From: a bacterium
Lineage (GTDB): Bacteria; Verrucomicrobiota; Verrucomicrobiia; Limisphaerales; J093
Assembly (NCBI GenBank): GCA_021784265.1
Contig: JAJXTA010000111.1
Coordinates: 1 to 7,683 of the forward strand
Reading direction: 5' to 3'
Length of the DNA: 7,683 bases
The position numbers and the translations under genes are program-made. The notes beneath the pieces were generated by a model. That model did no database searches. It saw nothing but the letters and a program-made list of their open reading frames with translations, and was not told where the DNA came from. This document shows positions 1 through 5,703 of this stretch, piece by piece; position 1 is the first letter of the stretch; the number at the start of each line of letters is the position of its first letter.

Positions 1-105
1 GCTAAACATCCACGCTAACCCGATCCCCAACACCGTCCGATTGAGCCACTTCGGCCAGGCAAGAGCGGGTGGGGCGGAGGGCGCCGAGGGCGATTGACCG
101 GTCAT
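1..105 (-). CDS. Probable MFS transporter, N-terminal fragment (runs off the window)
   Basis: Reading the minus strand from ATG at 105-103 gives 35 codons with no stop before the window edge. After a Ser/Ala/Pro-rich cytoplasmic-looking start, residues 20-34 read WLNRTVLGIGLAWMF. From memory, many Verrucomicrobiota and Acidobacteriota major facilitator superfamily (MFS) proteins open with a very similar 'LNRTVLGIGLASLFSD' segment leading into the first membrane helix; this is the whole basis for the call. The start lies 48 bases after the stop of the GH106-like hydrolase on the same strand, so the gene is probably the third member of that operon and could import a product of the hydrolase. 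No Shine-Dalgarno site is visible; the bases just before the ATG are pyrimidine-rich. A later start is possible but would remove the conserved-looking segment. The substrate cannot be told from this fragment. Confidence 0.55.
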   Translation of the reverse strand, partial: MTGQSPSAPSAPPALAWPKWLNRTVLGIGLAWMFS

Positions 106-153
106 GAGGAGGCGGGTGGCGTGGGGTGGGCGGCGGCGGGCGGTCGTCGGGGC

Positions 154-2976
154 TTAGGGCGTCAGGCTGGTGAGGCTGGCCCACTCCGGCAGGGCGACGC
201 TGAACCGCACCGTCTCCCGCGTCGAGCCCAAATAGCCGCCCCAACCGACGCGGAGGTCACGAACGTGGTGGAGGTCCGGCGCCCCGTTCCCGGCGCCCGA
301 CCAGCCTGCTCGCTGGAACTGCCGGAGGGGAACGAAGCAGCGTTCATAACCCGGCGCCGCCAGGGACCGGCCGGTGTTGGCCAGGAAATCGGCTCCGCCG
401 GTTTCTCCCAGGATCACGAGCAGTTGGGCTGGGGTCCGCTGGCCCGCCGGCACCCAGGTGTCGATCACTAGGCAGTCCGCCTGGCTCAAGTCCAACGGGA
501 CCGCAAAGGGGAACTGGGCGAAAAGGAACGTGTCCACCCTACCCTTGGTCAGGCGGCCGGTGGCTTGCCAAGCCGGCCCTGGACCAACTTCGGGGGCTGG
601 GGCGAGCGTGGCCTCCACGTAAGTGCCGTGCGGCACGGTGGGTTCGACCAGGGGGACTGGCCGCTGGACGAGGTTGGGCAGCGCCGCGGATCCCCAGGGC
701 CGCCGTTGGGGTGGCCGGGCGTGGGTGAAGGTGACCACCGCCGCCCGGTACCCTCCCAGCTCGAGGGTGAGGTCGTCAGGCGTAGCGAGCGGTCGGGGTT
801 GGCCGGTGGCGGGGTCCCAGACTCGGCCGGCGCCGGTGGCGGCGAAGCTTACCTGGCCCGCCCACGCGGCCGGGCTGTCGTTGATGAGGAAGAAGACCTC
901 TTGCCCGTCGAGGTGACGATGGGTGACCCGGAGAGGGGCGGTGGGAGGGCGCACGCGGAGGTCGGGCTCGAGGGCGCCGCTGAGCGCCAACGGCAGCAGC
1001 GCTTCCGCCCCGGCGGGGAGGTAGAGTCCTACGCCGCCGGCGGCGTTGACCTTGGCGCGGGGATCGGGAGCGGGCGCGCCGAACATTTCCTGGGCCAGCG
1101 CCCGCACGCGCGGTGCGGGAAAGGCCGCCTCGCTATTGGCCGGCCGGGCGCCGAGGGCGACGACGATCCCGCCTTGCCGCACGAAGCGGGCGAGGTTTTC
1201 CCACGCTGCCAGCGGCAGGGTATCGACGCCTGGCAGCACCACCACCCGCCAGCGCAGGGCGCCGTGCCGCAGCACTCCGCCGCGGACTGTCGCCTGGGCG
1301 AGGGCTTGGCCATCCACAATGGTGAAGTCGCGCGCCGCCGCGAACAGGCTCTCCTCGGCGGCGCGATAGAGGTTTTCAATGCGCAGGGCGGCGGCGGCCT
1401 CGGTGGCCCAAAGGCGGGAGGGGGTGAACTTGGGCCAGATGCTCTCGACGGGATACACCAAGGCGATCTCCGCCACTTGATGGCCACCCCGCACCGCGGC
1501 GCAGCAGCGGCCCACCCAGGTGTTGAGCCGGCGCAGTTGGGGGTCACTAAGACCACCGAAACTGTAGTAACTGTTGATCGTGTTGACCCCTGCCACGATC
1601 AAGCGGTTGCACGTGCCCCGGATTTCCGCTTCGGTCACCACGCGGCGGGGACGGGTATCGCCCGCCGGGCGCCACACCTGGCTGTGATCGGACGTTTCGC
1701 ACATGACCTGGGTTCGGCCTTCGAGCTCGCCCGCGCTGGCCAGGAGCCGGGCAATATACCACGGCACCTCGGGCGGGAGACTCGTGAGGCAATCGATGCC
1801 CGGGGCGTCGAAGCGACGGGCACAGCGGAAGAAGTCACCATAAAGCGGCACATGCGCCACCGGACTCTCCTCCATCAGCAGGTGTCCGCCGGAGGCAAGG
1901 TCGTGGCGGCGACACCAAGCGCGGATTTGGCCAAAGTAATTCTCGGAGACCAGCTCGCCGACGGTGAGCCAGAAGTCGTAGCGTTGCTTGGCCCCCGCCG
2001 GGCCGGCCTCGGCGAGCAGGGCGGGGAGCACGTTGGCATCCAGGGCGTAGCCGCGTCGGCGCTGGAATTCTACAGGGAGGTTCGGCGCCCACGGTAGCGG
2101 GCGATAGGGCATCGGCCGCAGGAAGCAACTCATCAGCGACGGCTCATCGGTGAAGGTGGCGGCGAAGTACTTCCCCAGGTCGGACCCGAGAGCGCGGGCG
2201 TAGCGCGCGTGGGTGAGTTCCAGGAAACGGGCGGTGGGTTCCGGTTCGAGGAGGTTGACGTAGGGGATATGTTGCCACAGGTTGCCTTCGGCATGGGTCC
2301 CTTCGTAGAGGGGGCTTTCGGTGATCGCCATGACCTCCCATCGCCCCGCGGGCGCGGTCCACTGTAAGCGCCCGTTGTGGACGTGGGCGGCGAGGTCTCG
2401 CTTCTGGTCCGACCGGAGCTGGCCGGCGTGCACCGGAAAGGCCGCCGTCAGCACCGGCCGCCCCGGTGGAAGGTCAAGGGCGACGGGGCCGGCGTCGCAC
2501 TCCTGGTTGACGGCCAACAGGCCACGCGCCTCCCACTGCGGATGGTCGCGCAACACCAAGCCGCCGGCGTTGCCCGAGGGGTAGCCGCGCTCGTCGTAGA
2601 GCCACAGGGCCATGCCCGCGGCCTTGGCCGCCTTGACGCCCCGGACGAAAGCCTGCCATTTCGCGTCGCTTTCCAGGTACTGATCAAACGACACATTGCA
2701 GACCACGCCGCCGAAGTCGGAGTTAGTGAGCTTGGCGATGAGGGCGTCTTGCGCCTGGGGTTGGTCTGGCCAGCCATGGATAATTTGCTGGATACGGGTG
2801 CCGGCGGGCGGATTGGCGAAGCGCTCGGCCCATTCGTGGGGGCTGGCGAACGCCGCTGCGGCCAGCAGCGTAAGGCCGGCCAGGGCCGCCCCAGGCCCCA
2901 ATAAGGGCCGGGCCCAACCCCGGCTGACCCGAATCAGCCAGCCCGGGGGGCGGCGGCCGGTCCGCGCCCGGGTCAG
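154..2976 (-). CDS. Exported GH106-like glycoside hydrolase (alpha-L-rhamnosidase-like)
   Basis: The 940-residue product probably hydrolyses a glycosidic bond outside the cytoplasm. The start chosen is CTG at 2976-2974, 7 bases after GGAGGAG (2990-2984). It gives an Arg-rich n-region (RARTGRRPPGW), a hydrophobic core at about residues 29-44 and a signal peptidase site after AFA (about 44). The catalytic barrel (about 47-495) holds WLYDERGYPSG at 125-135, a hallmark of GH106 and related proteins. Acidic candidates for catalysis or metal binding are E278 (TDEP), E369/E370 (LLMEES) and E427 (CETSDHS). Residues about 500-630 (IALVYPVES, VVVLPGVDTLP) look like the flavodoxin-like domain also seen in beta-galactosidases. 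About 684-731 is a beta-sandwich (FFLINDS, WDPATGQP). The last 170 residues resemble a jelly-roll sugar-binding domain. The length fits GH106-like enzymes. Rhamnosidase activity is inferred; other deoxy- or hexose linkages are possible. Confidence 0.75.
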   Translation of the reverse strand: MTRARTGRRPPGWLIRVSRGWARPLLGPGAALAGLTLLAAAAFASPHEWAERFANPPAGTRIQQIIHGWPDQPQAQDALIAKLTNSDFGGVVCNVSFDQYLESDAKWQAFVRGVKAAKAAGMALWLYDERGYPSGNAGGLVLRDHPQWEARGLLAVNQECDAGPVALDLPPGRPVLTAAFPVHAGQLRSDQKRDLAAHVHNGRLQWTAPAGRWEVMAITESPLYEGTHAEGNLWQHIPYVNLLEPEPTARFLELTHARYARALGSDLGKYFAATFTDEPSLMSCFLRPMPYRPLPWAPNLPVEFQRRRGYALDANVLPALLAEAGPAGAKQRYDFWLTVGELVSENYFGQIRAWCRRHDLASGGHLLMEESPVAHVPLYGDFFRCARRFDAPGIDCLTSLPPEVPWYIARLLASAGELEGRTQVMCETSDHSQVWRPAGDTRPRRVVTEAEIRGTCNRLIVAGVNTINSYYSFGGLSDPQLRRLNTWVGRCCAAVRGGHQVAEIALVYPVESIWPKFTPSRLWATEAAAALRIENLYRAAEESLFAAARDFTIVDGQALAQATVRGGVLRHGALRWRVVVLPGVDTLPLAAWENLARFVRQGGIVVALGARPANSEAAFPAPRVRALAQEMFGAPAPDPRAKVNAAGGVGLYLPAGAEALLPLALSGALEPDLRVRPPTAPLRVTHRHLDGQEVFFLINDSPAAWAGQVSFAATGAGRVWDPATGQPRPLATPDDLTLELGGYRAAVVTFTHARPPQRRPWGSAALPNLVQRPVPLVEPTVPHGTYVEATLAPAPEVGPGPAWQATGRLTKGRVDTFLFAQFPFAVPLDLSQADCLVIDTWVPAGQRTPAQLLVILGETGGADFLANTGRSLAAPGYERCFVPLRQFQRAGWSGAGNGAPDLHHVRDLRVGWGGYLGSTRETVRFSVALPEWASLTSLTP

Positions 2977-2977
2977 T

Positions 2978-4228
2978 TCAGGGCTCCTCCGAGGGCTCCG
3001 TCCCGGGGAAGTATTTCCGGGCGCACTCCGGGCAGAGACCGTGGCTGAAGCGGAAGCGGGAGCGTTGCTGGAGGTAAGTTTCGACTTGGTTCCAATAGCC
3101 GCGGTCATCGCGAATCTTCTTACACCCAGCGCAGATGGGGAGCAACTCCGACAACGTGTTGACGTTGGCCAGGGCGGTTTGCAGCTCCTGGATGAGGGTC
3201 TGCCGCTCGAGCGAGGCGAGCTTCTGCTCCGTGATATCGCGCAGAACAGCCACGCGGGCCACCGGATTCCCTTGCTTGTCCGTCACCCCGAAGAACTGGA
3301 GGTCGAAATGGCGTGCGGGGTCGGTGACGGCCAGGGTGACCTCGGGCTGAGGGGTAGCGGCGCGCAGGTGCCCAAGCAACGCCGGCCACGGGGCGAAGGC
3401 CTCCTCCAAGGGCAGGCCGATGGTCTGCGCCGCGGCCAGGCGGAACAAGCGCGTCGCGGCAGGGTTGAGATCGACCACGCGACCCTGCTCGTTCCACACC
3501 ACCAGGGCGTCGGTCATGTGCTCGATTACGGCGGCCCGCGCCACGGGGAGGATGTCCAGCAGGCCGTAGCGAAACAACCCCCAAGCGCACAGGCTCCCCG
3601 TCACCGTGAAGGTGAACGGAGTGGGATCGAGGTGCTTGGCCGGGTCCAGCACGAAAAGGTAGAACGCATTCGCCACCCAGGGGACCAAGGCGCTGACTAG
3701 GATCAGGGCGGCTTGGCGGCGATAGAGCGGTCCGGAGCGCACCGCGCGCTCGACGAGCAGGACCAAGGCCAGAAAGCTGCACAGGTAACAGAACGCCGCC
3801 AGCCCCCAGAATCCCGGGCCGCGCACCTGGTGGCGCGCGAGGCCGCTCCCGACGTCGCGGTACATGAGGCTGTGGACCGGGTTGGTGATGACCAGGAGAA
3901 CGGCGAGGACGGGGGGCGCCACCAGCCAAGGGAGCGTGCGCCGCGAGAGCCACCGACCCCGGCCCGTGTATTCGAGGGCGAAGGCCAGCCACGCCGCCGG
4001 CACGGTTGCCACTCCAACGAAGCTGACGTCGGTGCCGATGGCGGCGCCGAGCCGGCTGTGGTTGGCCATGCCAAAGGCAACACCCAGGGTCCAAGCGGCG
4101 ACCCCACCCATGGTCGCCGCGAAGGGGATGGCGCCCGGCACTTTGGTCCGACGCCGCGCCGCCCACGCCAGCAGCAGAGAAATCACCGCCGCCAGTTCCA
4201 GAGTCAGGATCGCTATCAAGTCGCGCAT
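2978..4228 (-). CDS. 7TM-PAS membrane sensor with C-terminal paired CxxC motif and no kinase domain
   Basis: The 416-residue product looks like a membrane signal receptor. Seven hydrophobic segments fill about residues 1-222 and match the N-terminal 7TM module of histidine kinases; the segment after the last helix (RYGLLDILPVARAAVIE) is typical of that family. A PAS domain follows (about 229-334), with VWNEQGRVVDLNPAATRLF at its front and VLRDITEQ at its end. A short coiled linker (about 335-360) leads to LLPICAGCKKIRDDRGYWNQ and then SHGLCPECARKYFP, with cysteines at 366, 369, 399 and 402. No H-box or ATPase (N, G) motifs are present, so it cannot be a standard kinase. From memory, this Cys-bearing tail recurs on PAS, GAF and receiver proteins; a zinc-binding or partner-docking role is inference. 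ATG at 4228 is preferred because the first helix starts at once; a TTG at 4276 would add 16 hydrophilic residues. It overlaps the ribosome-binding site of the hydrolase gene, so it may regulate that locus. Confidence 0.8.
   Translation of the reverse strand: MRDLIAILTLELAAVISLLLAWAARRRTKVPGAIPFAATMGGVAAWTLGVAFGMANHSRLGAAIGTDVSFVGVATVPAAWLAFALEYTGRGRWLSRRTLPWLVAPPVLAVLLVITNPVHSLMYRDVGSGLARHQVRGPGFWGLAAFCYLCSFLALVLLVERAVRSGPLYRRQAALILVSALVPWVANAFYLFVLDPAKHLDPTPFTFTVTGSLCAWGLFRYGLLDILPVARAAVIEHMTDALVVWNEQGRVVDLNPAATRLFRLAAAQTIGLPLEEAFAPWPALLGHLRAATPQPEVTLAVTDPARHFDLQFFGVTDKQGNPVARVAVLRDITEQKLASLERQTLIQELQTALANVNTLSELLPICAGCKKIRDDRGYWNQVETYLQQRSRFRFSHGLCPECARKYFPGTEPSEEP
2984..2990 (-). promoter_or_regulatory. 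Strong Shine-Dalgarno GGAGGAG inside the end of the sensor gene
   Basis: The minus strand reads GGAGGAG-CCCTGAA-CTG. This is the clearest ribosome-binding site in the window and it sits in the last codons of the sensor gene. The sensor's TGA (2980-2978) falls within the 7-base spacer. No ATG, GTG or TTG lies at the proper distance, but an in-frame CTG does. The site therefore decides the start of the hydrolase and suggests translational coupling with the sensor. The competing in-frame TTG at 2901-2899 would leave a signal peptide with no basic n-region, and I see no comparable site in front of it. Confidence 0.6.
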
Positions 4229-4503
4229 GGGGCTTACGCCGGCCCAGCAGTTAGGCGGTTTGCGAGCGGCCTGCAAGATGTTTGTTCGCCCGGGCCTCCT
4301 TCCCGCCTGGATGGGTGCGCTGCCCTCACCCTTCGCTCGGGCCGGGGGAAGCGCGGCGCCTCCCCCTGGCGCAACCGGAGCTGACGGCGCGTTCAGGCCC
4401 CACTTTCATGGTTGAGGCCGGCCGCGCCGTCCAGTACAAGAGCCGGATTCGCAACGGGGCGGACACCGCGTCGGTGGGCCGCCGGCCGCGCGACGAACAC
4501 ACT
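4229..4503. other. Divergent intergenic region between sensor operon and aldolase
   Basis: These 275 bases separate two genes that point away from each other, so promoters for both should lie here. One weak sigma70-like match is seen facing the aldolase (listed separately). No convincing match faces the sensor gene. A minus-strand AGGAGG at 4300-4295 has no start codon at the right distance and is probably chance. A small GC hairpin (GCGCC 4356-4360 with GGCGC 4368-4372, loop TCCCCCT) is the only other structure noted. Reading frames that cross the region look like extensions of the neighbouring genes and have no recognisable domain. Confidence 0.5.
4412..4440 (+). promoter_or_regulatory. Candidate sigma70-like promoter for the aldolase
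   Basis: TTGAGG (4412-4417) and TACAAG (4435-4440) are separated by exactly 17 bases. Each hexamer matches the consensus at four of six positions. Transcription would begin near 4447, leaving a leader of about 57 bases before the aldolase ATG. The match is modest, but such AT-bearing hexamers at ideal spacing are not common in this GC-rich region. The sigma factor preference of this organism is unknown. Confidence 0.3.
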
Positions 4504-5307
4504 ATGGATCTAGCCAAACGCATTCGGTTGAACCGCCTCTTCGCCCATCCCTCGGGGCGGTTGTGCTCGGTGGCGGTGGACCATTGTATTGGGTACCAGC
4601 GCGGGTTGCCCACGGGCTTGGTGAACGTGCCGGCCACCATCGCCCAGCTCGTGCGCGGTAAGCCCGACGCCATCACCATGCTCAAGGGGATGGCCAAAGG
4701 CACGTGGGAAGCCTATGCGGGGGCGGTGCCGTTGATCATCCAAGCCGGGTGCTTCACCCCCGACGACGCGGTGATCGAGACGGTCGCCCGGCCCGCCGAG
4801 GTATTGCGGCTGGGGGCCGACGCCATCGCGGTGGCCATCGGCGTGCGCGGGCCCAACGAGGGCAAGTTTCTCAAGATGCTCGCCCAGGCGGTCGAGGAAG
4901 CCGACGCCATCGGCCTGCCGGTCATCGCCCATGTTTATCCCCGGGACTTCTCCGCCGCGGGCAAGATCGTCTATGACCACGACAACATTCTCTGGGCGGT
5001 CCGTTGCGGGATCGAATTTGGCGCCGATATCATCAAGGTGCCCTTTACGGGCGAGGTCGCCTCGTATCGCGAGATCATCGCCACCAGCCCGGTGCCGGTC
5101 GTCGCCGCCGGCGGGCCGCGGTGTGAGACGCTGGCGGAGGCCCTGGAGATGATGGTCAAGGTGGTCGCGGCGGGGGCCCGGGGTGCGACCATCGGGCGCA
5201 ACGTGTGGGGGGCGCCGGACCCGACCCGGGCGTTGCAGGCCTTTCGCGCCGTGATTCACGACGGCGCCAGCGCCAGCGCGGCCCTGCGCGCGGCGGGCTT
5301 GAGCTAA
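4504..5307 (+). CDS. Class I aldolase of the DhnA/FbaB (DeoC/LacD) superfamily
   Basis: The 267-residue cytoplasmic protein is a complete TIM-barrel aldolase that should cleave or form carbon-carbon bonds through a Schiff base. The probable catalytic lysine is K178 in ADIIKVPFTG, the usual position in this superfamily. D26 (SVAVDH) and Y145 (HVYPRD) match the conserved acid and tyrosine of archaeal-type fructose-bisphosphate aldolases. AAGGP (201-205) and GATIGRNVWG (227-236) form the phosphate-binding loops on the last strands, so the substrate is likely phosphorylated. The start MDLAKRIRLNRLF is chosen because relatives, as I remember them, begin this way; in-frame ATGs upstream (4282, 4409) would add low-complexity sequence. 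No clear Shine-Dalgarno is present. The gene is divergent from the sensor-hydrolase operon and is followed by a hairpin, so it seems monocistronic. Candidates include fructose-bisphosphate, tagatose-bisphosphate and 2-deoxy-sugar-type aldolases; the sequence does not choose between them. Confidence 0.85.
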   Translation: MDLAKRIRLNRLFAHPSGRLCSVAVDHCIGYQRGLPTGLVNVPATIAQLVRGKPDAITMLKGMAKGTWEAYAGAVPLIIQAGCFTPDDAVIETVARPAEVLRLGADAIAVAIGVRGPNEGKFLKMLAQAVEEADAIGLPVIAHVYPRDFSAAGKIVYDHDNILWAVRCGIEFGADIIKVPFTGEVASYREIIATSPVPVVAAGGPRCETLAEALEMMVKVVAAGARGATIGRNVWGAPDPTRALQAFRAVIHDGASASAALRAAGLS

Positions 5308-5314
5308 CGCCCCC

Positions 5315-5348
5315 GTCCCGCGCTTGCTCGCTCCAAGCTCCGCGGGAC
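5315..5348 (+). terminator. Hairpin just after the aldolase, possible terminator without U-tract
   Basis: GTCCCGCG (5315-5322) pairs perfectly with CGCGGGAC (5341-5348). An inner CTTG (5323-5326) can pair with CAAG (5334-5337) around a 7-base loop, leaving a 3-base bulge. The stem starts 8 bases past the aldolase stop codon. No run of T follows, so this is not a textbook intrinsic terminator. It may instead mark the mRNA 3' end or work with a termination factor. Confidence 0.4.
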
Positions 5349-5370
5349 TGTGGGCTCGCGCGGCCTCCAT

Positions 5371-5386
5371 TCACCCTCGGGGGTGA
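5371..5386 (+). repeat. Short perfect inverted repeat TCACCC-TCGG-GGGTGA
   Basis: A six-base-pair stem with a four-base TCGG loop lies 23 bases after the first hairpin. It is followed by an AT-richer stretch (GGTATTCTC) but no T-run. It could be the second part of a tandem terminator for the aldolase, or an operator-like site. The short length makes chance occurrence possible. Confidence 0.3.
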
Positions 5387-5516
5387 GGTATTCTCAGGCC
5401 TGCGGCTGGGGGGTCTGTCCCGGGGTGATCCAGTCCCGTGAGGGCGTGGCGGCCCGGCGCCGTCGGTAGTGGTGGGGCGGCGACGGGGTGTAACGGTGGA
5501 CATAACCCGGTTCTTC

Positions 5517-5545
5517 TTGGCAGAAGCGAGCATCCGGCATAGAAC
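5517..5545 (+). promoter_or_regulatory. Candidate sigma70-like promoter for the propeller gene
   Basis: TTGGCA (5517-5522, five of six consensus bases) and TAGAAC (5540-5545, four of six) are exactly 17 bases apart, in the most AT-rich part of the intergenic region. Transcription would begin near 5552, giving a leader of about 150 bases. This is the best promoter match in the window. Confidence 0.45.
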
Positions 5546-5576
5546 CTGCTTGTTCACACTATCAAGAGCACCCATA

Positions 5577-5661
5577 GCCGAGCCGGCTCGGCCTGCCGCT
5601 CGCGCGGCGGGGCCGGGCCTCGGTCCGCGCCACGCCATCCCGCTCCCGGGCGCCGCCCGGG
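5577..5661 (+). promoter_or_regulatory. Structured GC-rich leader with three consecutive hairpins
   Basis: Three inverted repeats follow each other between the proposed transcription start and the ATG. The first is a perfect 16-base palindrome (5577-5592). The second is GCCGC-TCGC-GCGGC (5595-5608). The third is a seven-base-pair stem with a three-base loop, CCCGGGC-GCC-GCCCGGG (5645-5661). The palindrome could be a protein-binding operator, while the others look like RNA stems. They may modulate translation of the propeller gene, or may just reflect extreme GC content. No known riboswitch class is recognised. Confidence 0.35.
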
Positions 5662-5703
5662 CCGGCGGTGGCTTGGCGGGCGGTCGGGCGCCGAGCACGC
5701 TGC

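Larger units (their letters stand above)
5308..5703. other. 396-base intergenic region between aldolase and propeller gene
   Basis: No gene is supported here. Open frames that cross it are rich in Ala, Arg, Pro and Gly and have no recognisable domain. From left to right it holds two hairpins after the aldolase, a G-rich stretch (about 5404-5490) with no clear role, a sigma70-like promoter (5517-5545), and a GC-rich leader with three hairpins (5577-5661) just ahead of the propeller gene. Bases 5500-5576 are noticeably richer in A+T than the rest, which fits a promoter zone. Confidence 0.5.

Noticed and set aside
565..2097. Long plus-strand open frame opposite the hydrolase
   Set aside because: Its codons are exact complements of the hydrolase codons. 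It stays open because the GC-rich gene avoids TTA, CTA and TCA codons. The product has no recognisable domain.
2977..3108. ATG at 3108 as start of the hydrolase, giving a 44-residue N-terminal extension
   Set aside because: This stretch lies in another frame under the conserved cysteine-bearing end of the sensor gene, and it is a Ser/Ala-rich low-complexity peptide placed before the real signal peptide.
2696..3700. Long plus-strand open frame opposite the sensor and hydrolase start
   Set aside because: Its codons are in register with the sensor codons, the same mirror effect, and the composition (Gly, Arg, Gln, Glu) is that of a shadow.
4229..4276. TTG at 4276 as start of the sensor
   Set aside because: It adds 16 hydrophilic residues before the first membrane helix and has no ribosome-binding site at proper distance (AGGAGG lies 18 bases away).
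4282..4503. Upstream in-frame extension of the aldolase (ATG 4282 or 4409)
   Set aside because: The extra residues are low-complexity, and relatives of the enzyme as remembered begin at the MDLAKRIRL-type sequence.
5404..5490. G-rich stretch considered as a G-quadruplex or small RNA gene
   Set aside because: It does not contain four well-spaced runs of three or more G, and I see no promoter or conserved fold to support an RNA gene.
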